Source: an uncultured Methylococcales bacterium (GTDB taxonomy: Bacteria; Pseudomonadota; Gammaproteobacteria; Methylococcales; Methylomonadaceae). From it: 47,175 bases of DNA. The stretch is from positions 1 through 47,175 of the forward strand of contig CAJVYL010000002.1 in the NCBI GenBank assembly GCA_913009265.1, written 5' to 3'. The position numbers and the translations under genes are program-made. Position 1 is the first letter of the stretch; every line of letters begins with the position of its first letter. The notes beneath the pieces are model-generated. The model saw nothing but the letters and a program-made list of their open reading frames with translations. It searched no databases and was not told where the DNA came from. This document shows, in pieces, positions 38,936-47,175 of this stretch.

Positions 38936-39475
38936 ATGAAAAAAAACCAAAAGGTAGTGGGGTTTGCACAATTAGGCGACCCAGTATTGAGACTGCATGC
39001 TGAAACAGTGGAAGATATTAATTCCCTTAAAATTTCTACGATAATAAATACTATGCGTTCTGAATTATCAAATTCAAACGGTGTAGGTTTAGCAGCTCCA
39101 CAGATATTTGAGTCCGTATGTATTGTTATTATCGCTTCCCGACCTTCTAGGCGATATCCTCTAGCGCCTGAAATGGAAGCTGTGGTTATGATTAATCCTA
39201 GTTTTAAAGTTATATCTAATGATATAAAGACAGATTGGGAAGGCTGTTTAAGTGTTCCTGGGATTAGGGCATTAGTCCCTAGATATACAAAAATTGATAT
39301 TAGTTACCTAGATGAGCAAGGTAAAAAGAAAAAATTAATTGCTGAAGATTTTGTTGCTCGTATTTTTCAGCATGAATATGATCATTTAAACGGGCTGGTT
39401 TATCTGGATCGAGTAGAAGATAATAAAGACATTATTTCTGAATCTGAATTTCAAAAGATGATGGAAGGTAACTGA
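38936..39475 (+). CDS. def: Peptide deformylase
   Basis: GVGLAAPQI, EGCLSVPG, QHEYDHLNG motifs. Confidence 0.93.
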   Translation: MKKNQKVVGFAQLGDPVLRLHAETVEDINSLKISTIINTMRSELSNSNGVGLAAPQIFESVCIVIIASRPSRRYPLAPEMEAVVMINPSFKVISNDIKTDWEGCLSVPGIRALVPRYTKIDISYLDEQGKKKKLIAEDFVARIFQHEYDHLNGLVYLDRVEDNKDIISESEFQKMMEGN

Positions 39476-39511
39476 ATTTGATATTAGCATAATTTATATT
39501 GGGCGAACGGA

Positions 39512-39937
39512 ATGAATAATAACAATGTATTAGAATACGAAAACATACCTCAAGTTGCTATGGATGCAATGAATGGTGTGCATAAAGATGAGTTAAATAT
39601 TGTAAATAACGTACATGCTGCAATTGTTGCAGGCAATAAAAATGAGGTTTCTGTTTTATGTGCGCAGTGGTTAGAACATACTAAGGCTCATTTTGATAGA
39701 GAGAATATGATGATGGAAAAATATGGGTTTCCAGCTATTCATTGTCATCAAGGTGAACATATTGAAGCCTTAAAAGGTCTGGAATTAATTATACAAACAT
39801 GGAAAAGTACACAAGATTTAAATGAATTAAAAGCTTACGTTTCTGTTGTTTGGCCTGAATGGTATGTTAATCATATCTCTACTATGGACACGGTTACTTC
39901 TGCTTTTATTAAGCAAGCTATGTTAAATGCTAACTAG
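39512..39937 (+). CDS. Bacteriohemerythrin-like protein
   Basis: H..HT.AHFDRE..M..YGFPAIHCHQGEH...W..NHI metal-ligand pattern. Confidence 0.88.
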   Translation: MNNNNVLEYENIPQVAMDAMNGVHKDELNIVNNVHAAIVAGNKNEVSVLCAQWLEHTKAHFDRENMMMEKYGFPAIHCHQGEHIEALKGLELIIQTWKSTQDLNELKAYVSVVWPEWYVNHISTMDTVTSAFIKQAMLNAN

Positions 39938-40080
39938 CACTCCCCGTCTATTTCTTGCCAGAGTGAAGATAACAAGCTAATATTATTGATTGTATCGTGA
40001 AATGTTCCTTATTTCTTGAGGGATCTAAAGCATAAGTAGCATCGTAAAATTACACTATAAAATGTTTAAAGGAGAAAAAT

Positions 40081-40653
40081 ATGTATAACAAAATGGCAGT
40101 GTTTATCTTAATCTTTATCACTACAATTCTGAGTGGTTGTACAAGTCATTATTATAGACCTGTTGAAGATGTTGATCTGGTTGAGGTCAGTTATGATTCA
40201 GTAGATAGACTTTTGGAAGAAGTAAGCCAACCTATTCCAAAGGGATCGCTTATTGTTGTTAGTACTTTGGTAAATGTTAATGACTTAGAACAAACATCTG
40301 CATTTGGTCGTATTGTTTCAGGTCAAATGGCTTCAGCATTTAACAATTCTGGCTATCGTATAAAACGTATGGAAATGCCAACAAAGTTTTTTGTTGAAGA
40401 TAAAGGTGGCATGCTACATTTAACCGATGAAGCACTTCAGTCGCTGAATAAGCATCAAGCTTCAGCGATAGTTGTTGGGGTTTTTGCTGCTGGTAGTAGA
40501 ACAGCTTATGTTTCTTTACGTGTTGTTGATATTCTTAGCCAAAATACTATTTCTTCAACTGATTTCTCAGTACCTATGGGGCCAGACACTAGTCTTTTAT
40601 TAGAGACAAATGACACAGGTGATGCTAAGCCTGAATCTGTATCTTTAAATTGA
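40081..40653 (+). CDS. FlgO family outer-membrane lipoprotein
   Basis: Lipobox LSGC; PIPKGSLIVVSTLVNVNDLEQTSAFGRIVSGQMASAF typical of FlgO domain. Confidence 0.82.
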   Translation: MYNKMAVFILIFITTILSGCTSHYYRPVEDVDLVEVSYDSVDRLLEEVSQPIPKGSLIVVSTLVNVNDLEQTSAFGRIVSGQMASAFNNSGYRIKRMEMPTKFFVEDKGGMLHLTDEALQSLNKHQASAIVVGVFAAGSRTAYVSLRVVDILSQNTISSTDFSVPMGPDTSLLLETNDTGDAKPESVSLN

Positions 40654-40702
40654 TTTATTAGTTCATAATTTAAAGATAACAACTTTTTTGATTAGAAAAG
40701 AA

Positions 40703-40739
40703 TAACCAGTAATTAAAATATTATTTTAATTACTGGTTA
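40703..40739 (+). terminator. Perfect 16-bp inverted repeat, putative terminator
   Basis: TAACCAGTAATTAAAA / TTTTAATTACTGGTTA, 5-nt loop, ~50 nt downstream of the FlgO-like CDS. Confidence 0.6.
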
Positions 40740-40958
40740 AAGAATCTAAATACTACTCCCCTTAAAAACTGTATATCATCATTCAGGACATTATCAGATG
40801 AATGGGCTGAGGATAGAAAAGACCTGAATTAGTGTCTTATTCTGTTATTCCTAAAATGATGAGAAAGCAGGCAACCCCTTATCAATAAAGAAGACTGTAT
40901 TTGTAGGCTATAGGTTTTTCAACTAAGCTTTCAACTCAGTTTCAGTAAGGAGTTACTC

Positions 40959-42728
40959 TTGTTAACTTTTAATGGCATCAAAAGAGTTTTGTTGATTAGT
41001 TTAAAGTTCATCTATAATTTTCAGCAAACGCTTTTATTATCCATATTGCCAGTCTTAGTTCTAATTCTATCCTCTAGCAATGCTCAAGCTTATGGAGAAG
41101 CTAAAAGTTTAGATAAGGGTTGGCAATATCATTGGGGTGACTCTTCATTTAATAGTGATGGGGTTCCTGAGTGGACTATTAAAAACTCTGATCAAACAGG
41201 ATGGAAGAATATTGATTTTCCATCTAATCCACCCAATCGTTATGGCCAAAAAAATGTTTGGTATCGAACAACACTGCCAAATAACATTTGGCGTGATCCT
41301 GTTATATATATTTTTAGTGTAGATTTAATTACAGAGGTCTATATTGAGGGTCGTAAAATTTATCAGTATGGTTCTTTTGATAAATATGGGCAAGGGCGGT
41401 TTGAAGGCTGGCCGTGGCATATGATTAGCCTACCTAATGATTTTGCAGGCAAAGAAATCTATTTTAGGGTGTTTTCCTCAGCAAGCGATATTGGTTTATG
41501 GGGCGAAGTTAAGCTGATGGAACGCATAGATCAAATTCTATATATCTTAAATAATTCCTTAAAAGATATTGTAGTTAGTGGTTTATCTTTATTGATTTCA
41601 TTATTAGCATTAATTTTTGCTTTTTTTAATACAAATCGCCAAACATATTTTTTGATTTTCTTTTTTACCCTATCATCTAGTGTTATGTTGTTTGCTCAAA
41701 GTCAGGCAAAGCAACTTCTGTTTAATGCTCCTTTAGTTTGGGATCATATTGCCGCAACAACATATTTTGTTCTACCCATTATCATGGCTCTTTTATTTAA
41801 GTCTTGGTATCAATGGCGATTTACAAAGCTTATTCAAGCAATTTGGAAGTTTCATGTTGTATTTTTAGTCCTTGCTATTGGTGGTTCAATTGCTGGTTTT
41901 GTTGAATTATCGACTATGTATTTGATGTTTGATTTATTGCTAATGGTAAGTTTGATTGTTTTATTTATGATTGCACTTATAGAATATAAAGTCGTTGAGA
42001 AAGACGTTAAAATAATGATTTTTAGCTTTGCTGTATTTAGTCTTTTTCTTTTGATTGATATGGGCGTTGCGCATAATATTTTACCCTGGACCCGTATGCC
42101 TATCGCCTTGGGACTACTGTTATTTTCATTCACACTCGTTGTTGTTTCTTTACATCATTTTTCTGTCGTACAAATTGAGTTAAAAGAGTTGAATGTGTCT
42201 TTAGAGAAAAAAGTAGAAGATAGGACTCAAGAGCTTAAACGACTTGCTGGAATTGATTCATTAACTGAATTAATGAATCGACGCGCTTTTTATACGGAAT
42301 CTAATCATATCTTTAATAGCTCTAAACGACATAAGCACGATATGTCGGTATTAGTGTTAGATATTGATTATTTTAAAGTGTTTAATGATTCTTTTGGGCA
42401 TGCTATTGGTGATGAAGTTATCGTTGCGCTTGCAAATTGTATTAAAAACGTTTGTAGAGAAATTGATTTAGCAGCAAGATTTGGTGGTGAAGAGTTTGTA
42501 GTATTGCTTGAAGATACTGATAAAAAGGGTGCAATGATATTTGCTGAACGACTACGCCAGACGATTAGTGAAATTGAAATACAAAATGTAGATAAAAAGG
42601 TTACTGCAAGTATTGGTGTTAGCTATCTTAACCAAGGTACAGAAAATATAAATGAGCTTATTGTACGTGCAGATAAGGCGATGTATATAGCTAAAAATAA
42701 TGGTCGAAATAACTGTCAGCTTGGGTAA
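40959..42728 (+). CDS. 7TMR-DISM-type membrane diguanylate cyclase
   Basis: N-terminal sensor + 7 TM helices; GGDEF domain with FGGEEFVVLL (GGEEF). Confidence 0.9.
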   Translation: MLTFNGIKRVLLISLKFIYNFQQTLLLSILPVLVLILSSSNAQAYGEAKSLDKGWQYHWGDSSFNSDGVPEWTIKNSDQTGWKNIDFPSNPPNRYGQKNVWYRTTLPNNIWRDPVIYIFSVDLITEVYIEGRKIYQYGSFDKYGQGRFEGWPWHMISLPNDFAGKEIYFRVFSSASDIGLWGEVKLMERIDQILYILNNSLKDIVVSGLSLLISLLALIFAFFNTNRQTYFLIFFFTLSSSVMLFAQSQAKQLLFNAPLVWDHIAATTYFVLPIIMALLFKSWYQWRFTKLIQAIWKFHVVFLVLAIGGSIAGFVELSTMYLMFDLLLMVSLIVLFMIALIEYKVVEKDVKIMIFSFAVFSLFLLIDMGVAHNILPWTRMPIALGLLLFSFTLVVVSLHHFSVVQIELKELNVSLEKKVEDRTQELKRLAGIDSLTELMNRRAFYTESNHIFNSSKRHKHDMSVLVLDIDYFKVFNDSFGHAIGDEVIVALANCIKNVCREIDLAARFGGEEFVVLLEDTDKKGAMIFAERLRQTISEIEIQNVDKKVTASIGVSYLNQGTENINELIVRADKAMYIAKNNGRNNCQLG

Positions 42729-42847
42729 TATGTTGACTTGATTTTAACCCATCATCCTAGCTTTCTCCAGCCTCAGCAGAAGAAGGAAGAACAGACGAAC
42801 TTATAATCTGTGGTTTGTATATAGCCATGAAATACTAAATAAGCTGA

Positions 42848-43204
42848 ATGAAAAAAACAGATAAAAAATTAGATAATCAAATATGCAAGGTATTGACTAA
42901 TGCTTGCGAAACAGCAAAGTCTCAAGTAGATGGCTTTCAATGGCTTACGCATTTAGTTAATTACAATCAGTTTCCAGAGAGTCTATTGATCATCTGCATA
43001 TTTGATACTAAGACTGAACTTGAACAAGCTCAACAAGAAAGCCAAAATTTAGTTATTGTTAGTTTAATAAAAAATGAACTTAAGCAGATAAATATCAGAT
43101 TCAACGATATAAAGAGTCATGTTTTATTCGATACGGAAGAAGCATGTGAGGTTCAGCATAATGGAAATTGGCAAAAGCGGTTTAAGGATATCTCTATTAA
43201 GTAA
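42848..43204 (+). CDS. Hypothetical protein
   Basis: 118 aa ORF downstream of the diguanylate cyclase; no family recognised. Confidence 0.6.
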   Translation: MKKTDKKLDNQICKVLTNACETAKSQVDGFQWLTHLVNYNQFPESLLIICIFDTKTELEQAQQESQNLVIVSLIKNELKQINIRFNDIKSHVLFDTEEACEVQHNGNWQKRFKDISIK

Positions 43205-43416
43205 GTTAGTAATATATGTAATCTTTCAATAGCGTTCTATTTTTTTATACAGAGAATTTAAAGCCGTAAAACACTTTATTGTGACATTATTATGAAACAA
43301 TCCATAAACATGTGGGAGCATATAATAAAATAAAAAAAGTATAAGAATTCCCCCAGTTTTTGAAGGTTAAATCTTAAATAATTAGCTAAGTACTTATTGG
43401 AAAAGAGATTATTATT

Positions 43417-43439
43417 TTATACACAATGGCTGTGGATAA
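43417..43439. promoter_or_regulatory. Paired inverted DnaA-box-like motifs (TTATACACA-N5-TGTGGATAA)
   Basis: TGTGGATAA is the reverse complement of the consensus DnaA box TTATCCACA; TTATACACA one mismatch; further TGTGTATAA at 43621-43629. Confidence 0.45.
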
Positions 43440-43753
43440 CTCTGTGAGTAAGTTCTCAATATCTCACTCAACCCCTTTAATAGATAGCTGTTGAATTAAA
43501 TTGATCAGTTTTTATACAGTGACAAAGACTGTATTTAATTCAATGGCTTATGTTTGTCAATGGTATTGGCTGTATTTTATTTTGTTCAAATGTTTGACAA
43601 ATTTAGTTACTTGCACAAAATGTGTATAAGTCATTGATTGTTTATAAAGTGACTTTAATTGGTGTGACTTTATAAGGTTTTACTGCAACAACTAATAATG
43701 TGTTGTTTGTTATTGTGTAGGATAAATGTTTTTTATTTTAAAAGGAAAGAATA

Positions 43754-44326
43754 ATGGCAAAGATTTTATTTTTAGCAGCTAGTGTTAGGAAACAATCTCT
43801 TAATAAGAGGTTAGCAAAGTTAGCGGCTAATATAGCGGAAGAGGCAGGCGCTGAAATTACTTTTGTTGACCTAAACGATTATGAGTTGCCTTTATATAAT
43901 GGTGACTTAGAAGTAGAGCATGGCCTTCCTGAGGCAGCTAAGCAGCTAAAGAAAATTTTTATTGCACATGATGGTTTTTTTATAGCTTCACCTGAATACA
44001 ATAGCTCTTTTTCTCCGTTATTAAAAAATACCATTGATTGGCTATCCCGAGCACATGAAGAAAATGAAGTACCTTTATCTGCTTATAAAGGAAAAGTTGC
44101 TGCTATAGCTGCGATTTCTCCGGGTGCATTGGGTGGTTTACGAGGCCTTGTTTCATTACGTATGTTATTGGGGAATATTGGTGTTACAGTTGTTCCTTCT
44201 CAAGTTGCAATTGGTTCAGGTTTTAAGGCCTTTAATTCAGAAGAAGAGCTAATTGATGAGAAACAAGCGGGTATGCTTAAAGCTACAGTCGATGAGTTAT
44301 TGCGAACTGCTGATAGATTAAAGTAA
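43754..44326 (+). CDS. NADPH-dependent FMN reductase
   Basis: SVRKQSLNKRLA flavodoxin-like motif, SPEYNSSFSPLLKNTIDWLSR, ISPGALGGLRGL. Confidence 0.9.
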   Translation: MAKILFLAASVRKQSLNKRLAKLAANIAEEAGAEITFVDLNDYELPLYNGDLEVEHGLPEAAKQLKKIFIAHDGFFIASPEYNSSFSPLLKNTIDWLSRAHEENEVPLSAYKGKVAAIAAISPGALGGLRGLVSLRMLLGNIGVTVVPSQVAIGSGFKAFNSEEELIDEKQAGMLKATVDELLRTADRLK

Positions 44327-44365
44327 ATAAAAAGACATGGAAATATTTGTATAAGGGGAATTGAT

Positions 44366-44752
44366 ATGAGTTGGAGGGAGAAAACACATGAAGATACATA
44401 CAGTGATCAAGAAATTGAGCAACGCCTAAAAGAAGAATTACCTCATTGGTATTTGGAAAAAGGCTGGATTCGACGTAAGTATAAAACCAGTGGCTGGAAA
44501 GGCACATTGATGGTTGTTAATACAGTTGGACACCTTGCTGAAGTGGCTTTTCATCACCCTGATTTAACAGTTTCCTATGCTTTTGTGATTGTGAAATTAA
44601 TGAATCATGCAGCAAAAGGTATTACCAATAAAGATTTTGAGTTAGCTTATAAAATTGAAGAAGTTGTTATGTGGAAACCTAGTAATGAAGGAGGTGCTTT
44701 AGTAGGAACGCCTGATGACCCTAGGTTTAAATATATAAAATATGACAAGTAA
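44366..44752 (+). CDS. 4a-hydroxytetrahydrobiopterin dehydratase-like protein
   Basis: VGHLAEVAFHHPDLTVSYAFVIVKLMNHAAKGITNKDFELAYKIEE. Confidence 0.87.
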   Translation: MSWREKTHEDTYSDQEIEQRLKEELPHWYLEKGWIRRKYKTSGWKGTLMVVNTVGHLAEVAFHHPDLTVSYAFVIVKLMNHAAKGITNKDFELAYKIEEVVMWKPSNEGGALVGTPDDPRFKYIKYDK

Positions 44753-44776
44753 ACTCGGGCGGTATTATTTAGGGTT

Positions 44777-44804
44777 GTAGAGACAAGGCATGCCTTGTCT
44801 CTAC
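44777..44804. repeat. Perfect 28-nt palindrome GTAGAGACAAGGCATGCCTTGTCTCTAC
   Basis: Self-complementary over its full length, between convergent genes. Confidence 0.9.
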
Positions 44805-44873
44805 TTTAGATAACCCCAGATAAAAGTTGGAATGATTAGCTGTCAAAATTTATGGTATTAAGAAAGGCACCGA

Positions 44874-45908
44874 TTAACCCAATAACTTCCAGCTTAAGTC
44901 CTCGCCAGCTTTAAGGGGGGTAATTGTCTTATCATTTACTTGATAAGTTGCTGGTACAGTCCAAGTTTGTTGTTGTAAGGTTATTGATTTAGAGTTTCTG
45001 GGTAAATTATAAAAATCAGCACCAAAGAAACTAGCAAAGCCTTCAAGTTTATCTAATGCGCCTGCTTGGTCAAATACTTCAGTATAGAGTTCTATTGCGG
45101 CATAGGCACTGTAACAACCAGCGCAACCACAGCTACTTTCTTTAGCACCCGTTAAGTGAGGCGCACTGTCAGTACCTAAGAAAAACTTAGGGTTTCCACT
45201 TGTAGCAGCTTCAAGTAATGCTTGTCTATGATGTTCACGTTTTATAATAGGTAAACAATAATGATGTGGACGAATGCCACCAGCTAAAATGGCATTACGG
45301 TTAAACATTAAATGTTGTGGCGTAATGGTAGCTGCGACTTTACTCGATGCGGCTAAAACAAAATCTACAGCTTCTTTAGTGGTGACATGTTCAACGACAA
45401 TACGAAGATCAGGAAAGTTTTTAACAATATCATTTAAGCTGGACTCGATAAAAACTTTTTCTCGATCAAAAATATCACAATCTGGATTAGTTACTTCGCC
45501 ATGGATTAACAAAGGCAAATCAACTTGTTCCATTGTTTCTAAAATAGGGTATATACCTTTTAAATCACTAACACCTGAATCAGAATTAGTTGTAGCACCA
45601 GCAGGGTATAATTTTATGGCATGAATAAACTCTGATTCAGCCGCTTTTTTTACTTCATCCTGGGTTAAATCACTGGTGAGATAAAGTGTCATTAATGGGT
45701 TAAAGCTAGAATCAGCGGGAAGTGCTTGCAATATCTCTTGACGATAAACTAAAGCTTGATCAACGGTTAGTACTGGCGGATTTAGATTGGGCATAATAAT
45801 TGCGCGAGCAAATTGATTAGCCGTATGAGCGATGACTGTTTTAAGAATATCGCCATTTCTAACATGTAAATGCCAGTCATCTGGTCGAATGAGTGTTAAT
45901 TTATTCAT
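44874..45908 (-). CDS. pyrC: Dihydroorotase
   Basis: RPDDWHLHVRNG, HAIKLYPAGATTNSDSGV, LLIHGEV, FFLGTDSAPH. Confidence 0.95.
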   Translation of the reverse strand: MNKLTLIRPDDWHLHVRNGDILKTVIAHTANQFARAIIMPNLNPPVLTVDQALVYRQEILQALPADSSFNPLMTLYLTSDLTQDEVKKAAESEFIHAIKLYPAGATTNSDSGVSDLKGIYPILETMEQVDLPLLIHGEVTNPDCDIFDREKVFIESSLNDIVKNFPDLRIVVEHVTTKEAVDFVLAASSKVAATITPQHLMFNRNAILAGGIRPHHYCLPIIKREHHRQALLEAATSGNPKFFLGTDSAPHLTGAKESSCGCAGCYSAYAAIELYTEVFDQAGALDKLEGFASFFGADFYNLPRNSKSITLQQQTWTVPATYQVNDKTITPLKAGEDLSWKLLG

Positions 45909-46016
45909 AGTGTTTGTATTTTTCTATTAGAATAGTCGGTTATTCTGTGAATAGTACTTGAAAAATCGTATTCGAGTCCTTATTTCTAAAGATATTTTGT
46001 TTTTTTGGAGTGCCTT

Positions 46017-46280
46017 GTGCCTATATATGAATACCAGTGTCAGGCTTGTGGAAACGAGCATGAAGCTTTACAAAAAATGAGTGCAGAGCCTTTAGTTACT
46101 TGTCCTGCATGTAGTGAACCGGAATTAAAGAAAAAAATTTCAGCTGCTGGCTTTAGATTAAAAGGCAATGGTTGGTACGAAACAGATTTTAAAGGTGGTT
46201 CTAAGAAGAGTGGGGCAGAAGCATCTGCTAAGCCTAGTGGAGGCAGCTGTGGTAGTGGTGGCTGTGGTCATAAACACTAA
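46017..46280 (+). CDS. FmdB family zinc-ribbon protein
   Basis: GTG start; (M)PIYEYQCQACGNEHEALQKMS...CPACSEPELKKKISAAGFRLKGNGWYETDFK; Gly/Cys-rich tail. Confidence 0.92.
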   Translation: MPIYEYQCQACGNEHEALQKMSAEPLVTCPACSEPELKKKISAAGFRLKGNGWYETDFKGGSKKSGAEASAKPSGGSCGSGGCGHKH

Positions 46281-46396
46281 AAATAATTTTATAGAGCGCT
46301 TTTCTTAGGTTTTATAAATTAAGCTTTAAAGGTTGAGTGCGGTTTCCCCCTGCTTTTCCTATATTTTAATAATATTCAATTTAATAGAGAATTAAT

Positions 46397-47175
46397 ATGC
46401 GTACGCACAAGTGCGGAGAAGTAACAAAAAAATATTTAGGTGAAACCGTAGCATTATGTGGATGGGTTCATCGTCGTAGGGATCACGGTGGGGTTATTTT
46501 TATTGACCTTAGAGATCGTGAAGGTTTGGTTCAGGTGGTTTTTAACCCTGATTCAGCAGAGACCTTTGCAATTGCAGAAAGCGTGCGTAGTGAATATGTC
46601 TTAAGAGTAGAAGGTGTAGTAAGAGATCGTTTAGAAGGTACTGTTAACCCAAATATGAAAACGGGCGAAATTGAAATTTTGGTCAGTCATATTGAAGTAT
46701 TAAATGAATCGGATACTCCACCTTTCCCTATTGAAAGTGATATAGAAGTTAACGAAGAAATGCGTTTGCGTTACCGTTATATTGATTTGCGTCGTACTGA
46801 AATGCAAAAAAATATGCGTGTGCGTAGAGATGTAACACGTAATTTACGTAACTTTCTTGATGATGAAGATTATTTTGAAATTGAAACACCCATTCTAACT
46901 AAAGCTACTCCTGAAGGGGCGCGAGACTATATTGTCCCTAGCCGTACTCATGAGAACTCTTTCTTTGCATTACCTCAGTCACCACAACTGTATAAACAGC
47001 TGTTAATGATTGCGGGTATGGATAAGTATTATCAAATTGTGCGTTGTTTCCGTGATGAAGATTTACGTGCGGATAGACAACCAGAGTTTACTCAGATAGA
47101 TATTGAAACATCATTCATGAATGAAGATAAAATCATGGATACGATGGAAAGAATGATCAGAAAATTATTTGCTGA
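46397..47175 (+). CDS. aspS: Aspartyl-tRNA synthetase (truncated by window end)
   Basis: [49 protein letters not shown]...; no stop before window end; fmdB-aspS synteny. Confidence 0.95.
   Translation, partial: MRTHKCGEVTKKYLGETVALCGWVHRRRDHGGVIFIDLRDREGLVQVVFNPDSAETFAIAESVRSEYVLRVEGVVRDRLEGTVNPNMKTGEIEILVSHIEVLNESDTPPFPIESDIEVNEEMRLRYRYIDLRRTEMQKNMRVRRDVTRNLRNFLDDEDYFEIETPILTKATPEGARDYIVPSRTHENSFFALPQSPQLYKQLLMIAGMDKYYQIVRCFRDEDLRADRQPEFTQIDIETSFMNEDKIMDTMERMIRKLFA

Noticed and set aside
1-47175. CRISPR array, prophage or canonical restriction/abortive-infection defence island
   Set aside because: No regularly spaced direct repeats, no cas genes, no phage structural genes and no recognisable R-M genes on either strand.

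Overview
This is a 47 kb AT-rich gammaproteobacterial chromosomal segment. Gene content and palindromic repeats suggest a methanotroph-like (Methylococcales) host, which is inference only. It is mostly housekeeping genes: a YeeE/YedE pair, tRNA-Asp, Nif3-like, NUDIX, LplT/Aas, RsuA, IspG, Ppk1, Def, PyrC, FmdB and a truncated AspS. Two accessory regions stand out. (1) At ~13.3-18.6 kb there is a run of small same-strand genes (pentapeptide-repeat, zinc-ribbon, bacterial-PH, membrane protein) separated by ~110-146 bp imperfect palindromes. These end in GTTANNN-type boxes with complementary NNNTAAC boxes at the stop codons. I read this as an integrase-less integron gene-cassette cluster (CALIN-like) interrupted by an IS. 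(2) At ~23.0-29.6 kb there is a tightly coupled four-gene operon: a B12-binding radical SAM protein, a NodU/CmcH-type carbamoyltransferase, a large protein with a C-terminal haem-oxygenase-like diiron domain, and an AlkB-like membrane hydroxylase. It looks like an uncharacterised biosynthetic pathway. Other signals are an SbcC-like ATPase without an adjacent SbcD, a four-locus family of REP-like hairpins sharing a GGCTWAARSC core, a second two-locus repeat family, an IS/gene-fragment graveyard at ~31.1-31.9 kb, several perfect palindromes, and a ~550 bp noncoding region with DnaA-box-like motifs at ~43.2-43.75 kb. No CRISPR array or rRNA was seen. Functional calls come from motif and family recognition by eye; no database search was run.
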